Below, piece after piece: positions 56,632-64,000 of a stretch of DNA of 64,000 bases; the first letter of the stretch is position 1, and each line of letters opens with the position of its first letter. Below the pieces are notes generated by a model. The model had not been told where the DNA came from and did not search any database. It was given only the letters and a program-made list of their open reading frames with translations. Source of the stretch: Streptomyces sp. S4.7 (GTDB lineage Bacteria; Actinomycetota; Actinomycetes; Streptomycetales; Streptomycetaceae). The stretch spans positions 5,642,001-5,706,000 of the forward strand of contig NZ_CP048397.1 of NCBI RefSeq assembly GCF_010384365.1, in the 5' to 3' direction. A program made the translations under genes and the position numbers.

Positions 56632-56696
56632 AGTGGGTTCAGTGGGACGGGCGAGAGCGTCCTCCCGCAATCAAGTCACTCGACCAACAACCCACT
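56632..56696. promoter_or_regulatory. AGTGGGTT motifs upstream of secretion-substrate genes
   Basis: AGTGGGTTCAGTGGG at 56632-56646 and AACCCACT (reverse of AGTGGGTT) at 56689-56696 lie in the 230-base gap between the first mycosin and the next gene. The same 15-mer is found near 50942-50956, upstream of the EspI-like gene. CCACTTAGTGG (about 56692-56702) is a small dyad. A shared control element is possible; promoter boxes are not evident. Confidence 0.4.
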
Positions 56697-56853
56697 TAGT
56701 GGTGTCCGAGCGAGTAGCTAGAGTGGTCGCGAGCGATCATCGCGTGTATGCAGAAAGACCGGTTCGCTTGGGTCGCGACGCAGGACAGCAGAAGCAAACG
56801 GGGAGGAACGGGCATCGTGCCTGAGTCGGTGGGTGGCATGAGCGGGGGCTCTG

Positions 56854-57294
56854 ATGGCGAGTAATCTTGAGCGCGGCGTCGGAGCGCTGAAGAAGTTCCA
56901 GAGTCAGATCAACACCCTGCTCTCGGAGTTCGAGGGCGGCGCGGGCGGCAACGGGGAGATCGCTGCCCAGCGCGTACCACGATCGTCGTTCAGCGGCCCG
57001 GGCAAGTTCGACGAGGCCGAAGGCTTCTCCATGCAGTACGAGCGGGTGCACACGTCGCTCATCGCGCTTTCCAAGTCTCTCGGTGACCAGATAGAGCTGC
57101 TGAGCATCGGAGTTCACGCGGCCGACGTCGGTTACGACAACGTCGAAGAAGACCTGCGGTACCGCTTCCACTCCATTCAGACGCGCTTGGACGAGCAGCG
57201 CGAGGAGCAGGCGAAGCAGCAGAGGCAGGACAGGGGCGAGGCACCCGAGGCGCCGCGCCAGAACGAGACCGGCGGCACGAAGGACTTGGGGTGA
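56854..57294 (+). CDS. T7SS-linked small helical protein with YxxxE motif
   Basis: A 146-residue, mostly helical protein without signal peptide. A conserved-looking core (NLERGVGALKKFQSQINTLL; YERVHTSLIALSKSLGDQIELL) is followed by YDNVE (Y94-E98), fitting the YxxxD/E secretion signal of T7SS substrates, and by a charged Gln/Glu tail with a possible coiled coil. It is located six bases before a WxG protein gene, like an EsxB/PE partner of a heterodimer. Not recognised as a named family; the substrate/partner role is inference. Confidence 0.65.
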   Translation: MASNLERGVGALKKFQSQINTLLSEFEGGAGGNGEIAAQRVPRSSFSGPGKFDEAEGFSMQYERVHTSLIALSKSLGDQIELLSIGVHAADVGYDNVEEDLRYRFHSIQTRLDEQREEQAKQQRQDRGEAPEAPRQNETGGTKDLG

Positions 57295-57300
57295 CGAGAC

Positions 57301-59061
57301 ATGAGTGACGAGAAGAAACCGCCGCTCTCTCCCCAGGAGCAGCAGCAGAACGAGGACGCTGCCAAGATCCAGTCAGAGTTCGGTGTGACCGATGCCGCCG
57401 AGCGCGCGGTGGCGGCCGTGGACAAGATGGGCTTCGGCTTCGGAAACTCCGGCGGGGTCTTCGCCAGGACGAGCTTCGAGGAGCGGGCGCTCAACGACAT
57501 GCTCGACCTGCTGGACGGCGCGAACCCCTCGGATCTGGAGAACGCCGGCAAGAACCTCGAACGGGCCAAGAAGAGCCTGAACGACGCCGCGCAGGAACTC
57601 AGCGACTTCGTCAGGGCGACGGACTGGCAGGGTGAGGGAGCCACCGAGTTCCAGCGTTACGGCGGCGAACTCGCCGGCTACGCCTGGGGCCTGGCCTCGT
57701 TCGCGAACGTCGTCGGCACCCAGATGTCCGTCGCGGCCACCGGCCTGACATCGGTCCGCAACTCCAAACCGCCCCGTGACAACCGGGCCGACCCGAGGCG
57801 TCCCAGAGACTTCCCGGTATCGGAGCAGCGGGAGGACAACCCGGAGTACAAGCGGGCTGTTCAGGCGGAGGAGAACCGCCAGGAGGCCATCAACCAGATG
57901 AACCGCCTGGCGTCGTTCTACGCGGTGTCGGAGCAGTCGCTGGCGGGGGTGAAGGAGCCGGAGCTGCCGAAGATGCTGGCGGCGGATGTGCCGCGACCGA
58001 AGCTGGGCGAGCGGGCCGGCGAAGTCATTTCGGGAGACTCCGGCGGCACGGATGCGCTGGGTTCGTCGCCTCACCAGCCGAGTGCTGTACGAGCCGACGC
58101 AGGTGGTACGGGTGGCGTTCCTCGCACCGGTACGGAGGGCTTGGTCACGCAGAACCCGGCCCCGAACACATCGATGGAGATCGACAGCGTCAAGACGCTG
58201 CCGCCCACCACGACGAATCCCGGTCCCACGCAACCTCCCACGGCGCCTGTCGGACCAAGCTCTGGGAACCAGCACTTTCCATCGCCACTGGGCCCCAATC
58301 TCGGTCCCCCTGTACGTGGCGGCGGCCCTCGTTCGAGCCCTCCGCTCGCGCCGAGGGGCGGAGGCCCCGGGCCGGTCTCCAATGCGAAAACAAGTACTGG
58401 AGGGGGCGGTCGCCAGGGCCCCGTCGGGCGCCCGACCCCGATGGGCGGCGGCACCAATTCGGGTTCGCAGTCGAGCCGCGGACCTGTCGGCAGGCCGACA
58501 GCCATGGGTCCCGGTGTGGGACGCGCTGGTGGTCCGGGTGCCACCCGGAGTCCCATGGTGGGTCGACCGAGCACCGGGGGGCCACCCATGGGCGGACGTT
58601 CCGGTCCGGGATCTTCCTCCGCGCCCCGTACGGGCCGCGCCAACGGCATCGTGGGAGGCACCCCGCAACGCACCTCCGGCGGCGGTACTGGTGCCTCCGG
58701 ATCGCGCATTCCCAGAGGGAACGTCATCGGAGGCCCAGGTAGCACGACGCAAGGCCGCCCGTCGTCGGCAGCGCGTCCCAGCCAGTCCGGAGTCGTGGGG
58801 GCGGGCCCGGCGAAGGGCGCCGTACGGCCCACGGGACGAGGCGTGCCCAGCTCCAACAACGGCGTTGTGGGCACTCCGCGAAGCGGTGGTACATCCCCCA
58901 GGTCGGGCGCCGGCGGGTTTACGAATGGAGGCTCGGGGCTGTCCGGTGATCGACACGTGGAGCCGGAGCGCCCCGAACAGCCACGACCGGACCCCAGGGT
59001 GGACGAGGCAGAGACACGGGCGGCTCGGCGGCGTGGTGCCGTACCGCCAGTCATCGAATAG
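57301..59061 (+). CDS. WxG-containing protein with long low-complexity tail
   Basis: A 586-residue protein. N-terminal ~190 residues are predicted helical, with W109-Q-G (ATDWQGEGATEFQRYGG) between helices as in WXG100/PPE-type T7SS substrates. From about residue 250 to the end it is Gly/Pro/Ser/Arg/Thr-rich with many repeated VGRPT, GGGP and PMGG motifs. The start follows GGGGTGACGAG. Immediately preceded by the YxxxE protein, and followed by a second mycosin after 26 bases; the three look like a substrate-pair-plus-protease module. No enzymatic domain is visible. Confidence 0.65.
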   Translation: MSDEKKPPLSPQEQQQNEDAAKIQSEFGVTDAAERAVAAVDKMGFGFGNSGGVFARTSFEERALNDMLDLLDGANPSDLENAGKNLERAKKSLNDAAQELSDFVRATDWQGEGATEFQRYGGELAGYAWGLASFANVVGTQMSVAATGLTSVRNSKPPRDNRADPRRPRDFPVSEQREDNPEYKRAVQAEENRQEAINQMNRLASFYAVSEQSLAGVKEPELPKMLAADVPRPKLGERAGEVISGDSGGTDALGSSPHQPSAVRADAGGTGGVPRTGTEGLVTQNPAPNTSMEIDSVKTLPPTTTNPGPTQPPTAPVGPSSGNQHFPSPLGPNLGPPVRGGGPRSSPPLAPRGGGPGPVSNAKTSTGGGGRQGPVGRPTPMGGGTNSGSQSSRGPVGRPTAMGPGVGRAGGPGATRSPMVGRPSTGGPPMGGRSGPGSSSAPRTGRANGIVGGTPQRTSGGGTGASGSRIPRGNVIGGPGSTTQGRPSSAARPSQSGVVGAGPAKGAVRPTGRGVPSSNNGVVGTPRSGGTSPRSGAGGFTNGGSGLSGDRHVEPERPEQPRPDPRVDEAETRAARRRGAVPPVIE

Positions 59062-59087
59062 GCGCAGCGGAAGGTTCGGAAGTCGGG

Positions 59088-60374
59088 ATGACGGCAGGAA
59101 TGAGCCAGGTCCGGAAGCGATCCGGGTCGTACGGCCTTCGGCGCGGCCCGCTTTTCGCGGTGGCTGCGATCGGGGCCTCGGCAATGGTCGTGGGCGTTGC
59201 AGTTCCGGCGGCGGTTGCCGAGGATATGCAGTCGAAGCAGTGGTATCTCGAAGCCATGCGTACCGACGAGATCTGGGAGTCGGCCACGGGCGAGGGGATC
59301 AAGATCGCCCTGATTGACACCGGAGTCAACGCATCGATCCCGTCGCTCAAGGGCCAGGTACTCAAGGGCCTCGATGCCACGGAGACGGATGGGACCACTG
59401 ACGACTACAGCGGGCACGGGACCACCATGGCCGAGCTCATTGCTGGAACTGGTGAGGGTGGAGGATTGAAAGGCCTGGCACCTGGAGCCGAGATCATCCC
59501 AATGCGGATCGCCAACGAGGAGTTCGAGGAGAAACACAACTCGAAGGCCTTCGACAACGCCAGCGCCATCCGTGCGGCTGCCGACAGCGACGCCAAGATT
59601 ATCAATGTGTCGCTCGGCAGCCAGTTTCTGGAGGCCCAGGAGAAGGCGGCGGTCCAGTACGCGTACAAGAAGGGGAAGCTGTTTTTCGCCGCAGTCGGCA
59701 ACACTGGCCACAAGGGCAACAAGGCCGAGTACCCGGCCAACTATCCCGAAGTGGTTGGCGTCGCGGCTTCCGACCCTGAGGGTGAGGTTGCCGACACCTC
59801 CCAGCACGGCGACTTCGTCGACATCGCGGCCCCCGGCATCGATACGCCGTTCTGGTGCGACGAGACCTTCTCCAAGTACTGCGTGGGTAACGGCGGAACC
59901 AGCACAGCCACCGCCCTCGCCTCCGCCTCCGCCGCCCTCATCTGGTCCGCCAACCCCGACTGGACCGCGAACCAGGTCCTGCGGGTCATGTTCGAGTCTG
60001 CGGGCCGTGGCGACGACTGGAAGCCCGGCACCGTCAGCAACTACCTCGGGCACGGCATCGTCCGCCCCAACGCGGCCATCAACCGCGGGATCGGCAAACC
60101 CGGCGACCCGGACGTCAGCCCCCTGACCAACGAGCGCACGACGGCCGGCGGCTCGTCCGACGCGGGCGCCCCCAAGGAGGGTGCTGCCAAGGACGATGAC
60201 GCCGCCTCCTCCGCGTCCGGGTCCGACGCGAAGGCCCCGGACGCGGACACGGCCAACGCCGCGAAGGACACCGGCGACGACAGCCAGTTGGGGCTGATCC
60301 TCGGGGGAGCCGCGCTCGTCGCCGTGCTTGCCGGGGGCGCTTTCGCCGTCGTACGCAGACGCCGCAGCGCGTGA
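59088..60374 (+). CDS. mycP: Mycosin, T7SS-associated subtilisin-like protease (2)
   Basis: A 428-residue second mycosin with signal peptide (LFAVAAIGASAMVVGVAVPAAVAE), catalytic D77 (ALIDTGVN), H110 (YSGHGTTMAEL) and S272 (NGGTSTATALAS), a Ser/Ala/Asp-rich linker and a C-terminal membrane helix (LILGGAALVAVLAGGAFAVV) with RRRRSA. Its sequence is clearly different from the first mycosin, so it is not a recent duplicate. Codon use in the first two thirds is less G/C-rich at third positions than in the last part (from about 59890). The ATG at 59088 follows GGAAG; 59100 is an alternative. Confidence 0.9.
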   Translation: MTAGMSQVRKRSGSYGLRRGPLFAVAAIGASAMVVGVAVPAAVAEDMQSKQWYLEAMRTDEIWESATGEGIKIALIDTGVNASIPSLKGQVLKGLDATETDGTTDDYSGHGTTMAELIAGTGEGGGLKGLAPGAEIIPMRIANEEFEEKHNSKAFDNASAIRAAADSDAKIINVSLGSQFLEAQEKAAVQYAYKKGKLFFAAVGNTGHKGNKAEYPANYPEVVGVAASDPEGEVADTSQHGDFVDIAAPGIDTPFWCDETFSKYCVGNGGTSTATALASASAALIWSANPDWTANQVLRVMFESAGRGDDWKPGTVSNYLGHGIVRPNAAINRGIGKPGDPDVSPLTNERTTAGGSSDAGAPKEGAAKDDDAASSASGSDAKAPDADTANAAKDTGDDSQLGLILGGAALVAVLAGGAFAVVRRRRSA

Positions 60375-60451
60375 TCGCGCGGCCAAGACCACTCACCGAA
60401 GCACCAGCACATACACGCAGCAGCGAGCACATAGGAAAGGGAGACTGACAT

Positions 60452-60814
60452 ATGGCAGTCCAGAAGGTCGGCGATCAGAGTCTCAAGGACTTCCAGGACG
60501 AGATCACGGTCAAGTTCGAGGACGTCAAGGGACAGCTGAGGAACCTCCAGGGCGTCATCGACAGCCTGGAAGGTGCCTGGAAGGGCATCGGCGCCAGCGC
60601 CTTCGACGCGAAGCAGGCCGAGATCAACTCGGGCATGGTCCGCATCGCGAAGATGCTGCTCAACTTCCAGGAAGCGATCCAGGTCACCCGTACCACCGCG
60701 GGCAACACCGAGGACGAGGTCTACGCGGCCCTCAACGGTGTCGACGTGACCGCCGGCTTCTCCGGCGACAGCGCCGCCACGGCCAAGGCGACGTCGAACA
60801 TCGCCGGCTACTGA
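60452..60814 (+). CDS. esxB: WXG100-family Esx protein (EsxB-like)
   Basis: A 120-residue helical hairpin protein with the turn motif W43-K-G45 (LEGAWKGIGASAF), the T7SS signature. No signal peptide. RBS AGGGAG precedes the ATG. It would form a heterodimer with the next gene product and be exported through the ESX machine, or signal to EccC. Slightly long for a WXG100 protein (usual ~100) through a C-terminal Ala/Gly tail. Paired gene follows after 67 bases. Confidence 0.9.
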   Translation: MAVQKVGDQSLKDFQDEITVKFEDVKGQLRNLQGVIDSLEGAWKGIGASAFDAKQAEINSGMVRIAKMLLNFQEAIQVTRTTAGNTEDEVYAALNGVDVTAGFSGDSAATAKATSNIAGY

Positions 60815-60881
60815 CAGCCCGTCAAACAGCCGTTCAGCACGCACCGCACACATACCGCACCGACACGAAACAGGAGGACCC

Positions 60882-61181
60882 GTGGCTCAGCAGAACGACG
60901 GCACCATGGTCGTGACCTACGGCTCGCTGGAGCAGGCCGCCGGGGTCATCGAGAAGCAGGCCGCCCGGCTCGACGAGAGCCTTGAGGCCATCCAGACGAA
61001 GATCCGCGGAGTCTCCGCGACCTTCGAGGGCGAGGCCAAGACCGCGGCCGACGCCGCCCACAAGAAGTGGGACAACGAGACGCGCATGATCCACAACGCG
61101 CTCAAGGACATCGCCCGCAAGGTCCGCGAGGCCGGCCCGACCTACCAGGCAGGCGACAAGAAGTCCGCCGGCTACTTCTAG
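60882..61181 (+). CDS. esxA: WXG100-family Esx protein (EsxA-like)
   Basis: A 99-residue helical hairpin Esx protein. The WXG turn is replaced by F48-E-G50 (SATFEGEAKTAAD), but the C-terminal YxxxD signal is present (Y88-Q-A-G-D92). GTG 60882 follows a perfect AGGAGG. It is the partner of EsxB-like, upstream by 67 bases; both would be secreted as a dimer. Confidence 0.9.
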   Translation: MAQQNDGTMVVTYGSLEQAAGVIEKQAARLDESLEAIQTKIRGVSATFEGEAKTAADAAHKKWDNETRMIHNALKDIARKVREAGPTYQAGDKKSAGYF

Positions 61182-61215
61182 GAACCTCCTGGAAGCGACC
61201 GGCAGTTACGGCGAC

Positions 61216-61246
61216 AGGGGGGCACGCGCGGGAGGTGCCCCCCTTT
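61216..61246. terminator. Terminator between esxA and the minus-strand genes
   Basis: A 10-bp stem (61216-61225 with 61235-61244) followed by TT begins 34 bases after the esxA stop; it lies between converging genes. Confidence 0.75.
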
Positions 61247-61352
61247 GCCGTGCCTACGGGCGCGTTTACGGCCACGCTTACGCACGTGCAGCGCTCAGCC
61301 GCAGGCCCTCAGGGCGTGAGAACCCCGTGTGGCCTACGGCCGGTGCGCCCGC

Positions 61353-61976
61353 CTACTCAGGCAGTTCGGCGGGGAGGTTGCATTCCGTCTTCTCGTGCGC
61401 GAAGCGCGCCGTCTCGACTGCGAGATCCTTCAGACCTTGACGCACCCTGTCCGAAGCCTCGCTCGACCTCAGATCAACGACGACTCTCAGGCTGTATTCG
61501 CCGCCCGGTATCGTACCGGCTTTGGCGCAAGGCACCTGAATGGCGACCGTGTTGTCTGCCGTGATGAACCCTCCGGATCCTGCTGCGAAGCTTTCGCGGG
61601 CCTCGTCGCCGTCTTCCAGTGAGTACTTCGCCCAGCTGTCCGCAGACTGGGTCTCCATTACCAGCGTGCCGGCGCTCAGAAGCGTTTTCCCCTCACCGTA
61701 GACCGTGCAGTCACTCCTGAACGCGTCGCTCTGCTGTGTCACCTGCTCGCCGGTCACTCTGCCTCTGAAGGAATATTCCGGTTCCTTCGGCAGTACCGTT
61801 TCGAGCGTCGATGCCGCTTTCGTGGAGTCGCCGAGCGACTCGCAGACCTTGCTTGCTTTTATTTTGCCGCGCTTTTCGAACGGAGGCAGCCCCAGCGCAT
61901 AGAATGCGGCCGCCGCCAAGCCGACCACCACCAGTGAGGTGAGGGGGATCAGGACCTTCTTCGACATGGAAATCAT
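61353..61976 (-). CDS. Membrane-anchored protein linked to T7SS-associated protein
   Basis: A 207-residue protein with an N-terminal membrane anchor (KKVLIPLTSLVVVGLAAAAFYAL) and an extracytoplasmic domain with four cysteines (VCESLG, SDCTVYG, PCAKAG, TECNLP), which could form disulfides. No lipobox. ATG 61976 is only four bases after the upstream gene stop; ATG 61967 is an alternative. It follows the large T7SS-associated gene directly and may be a partner, perhaps an immunity-like or accessory protein; not recognised. Confidence 0.65.
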   Translation of the reverse strand: MISMSKKVLIPLTSLVVVGLAAAAFYALGLPPFEKRGKIKASKVCESLGDSTKAASTLETVLPKEPEYSFRGRVTGEQVTQQSDAFRSDCTVYGEGKTLLSAGTLVMETQSADSWAKYSLEDGDEARESFAAGSGGFITADNTVAIQVPCAKAGTIPGGEYSLRVVVDLRSSEASDRVRQGLKDLAVETARFAHEKTECNLPAELPE

Positions 61977-61980
61977 GTGC

Positions 61981-64000
61981 TCACTTTTTCGGCTCGAGTT
62001 GCCGGGGAGTTCCTTCGCCGTCGATAAAGTCTGAGAGGTTCGTGCGGGCGTTGTTGAAGCCATGCTCCGCCGCGTTCGCGGCAGCATCGACAATGGCCGG
62101 CGACGGGTTCTTCGCGCTCTCACCCGCCTTTTCGGCGGCCGTTTCGACAAGGGTGTAAGTGGATTGGCGCGTCGCGTCTATCTCCTGGCCGTTACGGTAG
62201 ATGACTTCGCCGGAGCTGTCCTTCAGCGCGCCCTCTGTGAGACCGCCGAGAATCTCGTCCACCGCAGTGCCTGCCAGCCCGCCCGCAACGATGCCACCTG
62301 GGCCGATGAACGGAGCCGTCGCAAGTCCGACCCCGATGCCGACCCCGGTGCCTACCCAGGTACTGGTGGTCTGGATCGCGTCGTTGAAATCTTGATCCTT
62401 CACACCCCCCTCCTCTTCGCTCGCGAACGCACGACCCGCCCCGATCGTCCCTTGGACTTCGCCGCTGACTTTCGCTACACCCTCAATGGCCTGCTTGAGA
62501 TTGTCGTTGTCGCTGAAGTTGGGGTCCTTGACGAAGGCCTCCGGATTGGCGAAGTGATACTCCATCAGGGACGTTGTGTAGGCGGCCTGGCCGGCGTTGA
62601 CCGCCGCATATCCCTCGGGATTCTGTCCCACCGCGTAGAGGAACCTGGTGATGTCGACCTCAGGGATCTTCGCCGGCTCACCGACCACCGGAAAGAGGTC
62701 GTTCCCTGATTCTTTCCCGGCGTACATACCTCGATTGATGTCAGGCATGTACTCGGCGGCAATCTGACCCACACTGTCGGACATGTAACTGTGCTCGGTG
62801 AGTCGGCCCGGGTTTTCCGAGATGGACACCATCACGTTCCTCGCCAGCTCCGCCTGCCCGGCGTTGTGGGCCGGGGTGTCCAGAGTCGGCAGTTCGCCCG
62901 CCGGGTGTCCGGTCGTGGCCGCTTCCAGGGCCATCGCCAAGTTGTTCCGGCCGGAGATGCTGTCGTCGCCGTCCTTGTCGCGCTCCGGCGGCCAGTCGCG
63001 CTCCTCGAAGAGATAATCGAAGTTGGAGAGAGAAGCCTTGACCTCTTTACCGGTTTTTTCGTCCTCTTCCTTGAAGTCGTGATCCTCGTCCTTCGACAGG
63101 AAGGAGTCGTTGAAGAAGTCCGTCGCGGCATCCGGACTGTTCGACAGCGCCTTCAGGTAACCGATCATGGGGTCCGAACCGGAGTCCTCACCCGTGTGGT
63201 TGAGATTCGGGTCCATGCCCATCCTGGTCCAGACCGTCGCCCCGTGGCGGCCGTTGCTGGTTGCCGCCTTCTCGGTCTCCATGAGTTCACTGCCGTAGCT
63301 CTTGAGGAACTGGTCGTCGAAATTGCCCCAGCGCATCAGGTTGCTCATCACCTGGAAGCCCTGAGTGGTGCTGTTCTTGCTGATGGGCTGACTTCCGAGA
63401 TCCGTCATCTCCCCCTTCCACCGGTGCATTTCAAGCGTGTCCGCCTGAGTCGCGGTGGCGAGTGTGAGGCTGAGGTTCTTCTGCAGATCGCCGAGCTGTT
63501 CGCGGCGTTCGACGTACACGTCCCTGTTTGTGTAGGGATCTGCTATGCCGGCCCAGAACTCCAGCGTCCCCTTGGGGCCCAGCTGCTCTGCGAAGCGCTC
63601 GCTGAAGAGTTCGTCGCCGGAGTACTTCTTCAGGCCCGCGTTGAGCGCGTCGAACTCCTTGACCGTCAGGTCTTCCGGGTTCTTCTTCGCGATACGAGCG
63701 AGGTTCTCGGCTTCCCTGATCGCGGTGACCGCCGAATCACGGTCCGCGTACTTCTGCCCGGAGAAGCCGTAGTCGGTGAGGTCGACGAGAGCCTTGAGCG
63801 ACGTGGCCGCCGTGTTGTCCATCTCCGTCGCCTTGTCGAGAATGCCCTGAAGCTCGTCCCGCAGCGCGTCGACGTCCTTCTGGCCGTTCGCGGGCTTCGG
63901 GTCGGGACTCGGGGTGACGGTGAAGCCGCTGCCCGCCGACTTGACGGACATGTGGTTGCCGCGCCCGCGCTCGATCGCTTCCTTGAGCAGTCGCTGCTGG
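61981..64000 (-). CDS. Large T7SS-associated protein (DUF6571-like), truncated at window edge
   Basis: The frame is open to the right edge of the window, so the start is beyond it; an ATG at 63951 exists but has no ribosome-binding site and the 16 codons upstream (LLKEAIERGRGNH) look coding. 672 residues are visible: a helical region with repeated DALRDELQGILDKATEMD and KEFDALNAGLKKYSGD elements, a long acidic middle part, and a Gly/Ala-rich hydrophobic segment (WVGTGVGIGVGLATAPFIGPG) near the C-terminus that could insert in a membrane. I recall this family (DUF6571) as widespread in Streptomyces near ESX genes, with an Esx-like N-terminus; role unknown. Third-position G/C is lower than in the core genes. 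Confidence 0.7.
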   Translation of the reverse strand, partial: QQRLLKEAIERGRGNHMSVKSAGSGFTVTPSPDPKPANGQKDVDALRDELQGILDKATEMDNTAATSLKALVDLTDYGFSGQKYADRDSAVTAIREAENLARIAKKNPEDLTVKEFDALNAGLKKYSGDELFSERFAEQLGPKGTLEFWAGIADPYTNRDVYVERREQLGDLQKNLSLTLATATQADTLEMHRWKGEMTDLGSQPISKNSTTQGFQVMSNLMRWGNFDDQFLKSYGSELMETEKAATSNGRHGATVWTRMGMDPNLNHTGEDSGSDPMIGYLKALSNSPDAATDFFNDSFLSKDEDHDFKEEDEKTGKEVKASLSNFDYLFEERDWPPERDKDGDDSISGRNNLAMALEAATTGHPAGELPTLDTPAHNAGQAELARNVMVSISENPGRLTEHSYMSDSVGQIAAEYMPDINRGMYAGKESGNDLFPVVGEPAKIPEVDITRFLYAVGQNPEGYAAVNAGQAAYTTSLMEYHFANPEAFVKDPNFSDNDNLKQAIEGVAKVSGEVQGTIGAGRAFASEEEGGVKDQDFNDAIQTTSTWVGTGVGIGVGLATAPFIGPGGIVAGGLAGTAVDEILGGLTEGALKDSSGEVIYRNGQEIDATRQSTYTLVETAAEKAGESAKNPSPAIVDAAANAAEHGFNNARTNLSDFIDGEGTPRQLEPKK

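Noticed and set aside
58071..60392. 773-codon minus-strand frame across the WxG protein and second mycosin
   Set aside because: The catalytic triad and WxG motif on the plus strand identify the true genes; the minus frame is a shadow.

Overview
The window is high-GC actinobacterial DNA. Strong third-position G/C bias, many GTG starts, ATGA/GTGA/TTGA stop-start overlaps and the protein families all point to Streptomyces. The order dxr - site-2 protease - ispG - acetyltransferase - proS - rimP - nusA - ylxR - infB - ylxP - rbfA - truB - ribF, followed by an ESX-like type VII secretion locus, is the order I recall from the S. coelicolor core chromosome. That is recall, not a search.

Positions 1-16.2 kb: a polyamine ABC transporter (end of potD, then potABC) runs directly into an FAD amine oxidase. 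Further on are a 4-aminobutyrate aminotransferase (gabT), a PucR-type regulator and an aldehyde dehydrogenase, which fits putrescine/GABA catabolism. Interleaved are a small protein of unknown function, a secreted GH18 chitinase with a DasR-type operator, a PAP2 phosphatase and a membrane-anchored P-loop ATPase.

16.3-20.9 kb: a long acyl-CoA dehydrogenase, a convergent secreted GH64 beta-1,3-glucanase with a 20-bp palindromic operator upstream, and a lipoprotein. 21.0-28.4 kb: isoprenoid (MEP pathway) genes dxr and ispG flank a site-2 protease; then two GNAT acetyltransferases and proS. 28.6-30.6 kb (minus strand): a kinase-fold protein that has lost catalytic residues, a ferritin-like protein and a lipoprotein.

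30.7-40.3 kb: the translation and ribosome-maturation cluster rimP-nusA-ylxR-infB-ylxP-rbfA-truB, then ribF. A run of four stem-loops follows infB, and about 0.9 kb without an intact gene lies between truB and ribF. 40.3-46.8 kb (minus strand): a complete oligopeptide-type ABC importer whose binding protein has an unusual C-terminal membrane anchor.

47.1-64.0 kb: a type VII secretion (ESX-like) locus. Minus strand: an EspI-like MinD ATPase, an orphan DUF397 protein, an unknown protein and EccE. Plus strand: EccB, a first mycosin, a small protein with a YxxxE motif, a WxG protein with a long low-complexity tail, a second mycosin, and two small Esx proteins. Minus strand again: a large protein running off the window edge and a small membrane-anchored partner. 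EccC and EccD are not in the window. No tRNA, rRNA, CRISPR array or intact insertion sequence was recognised.
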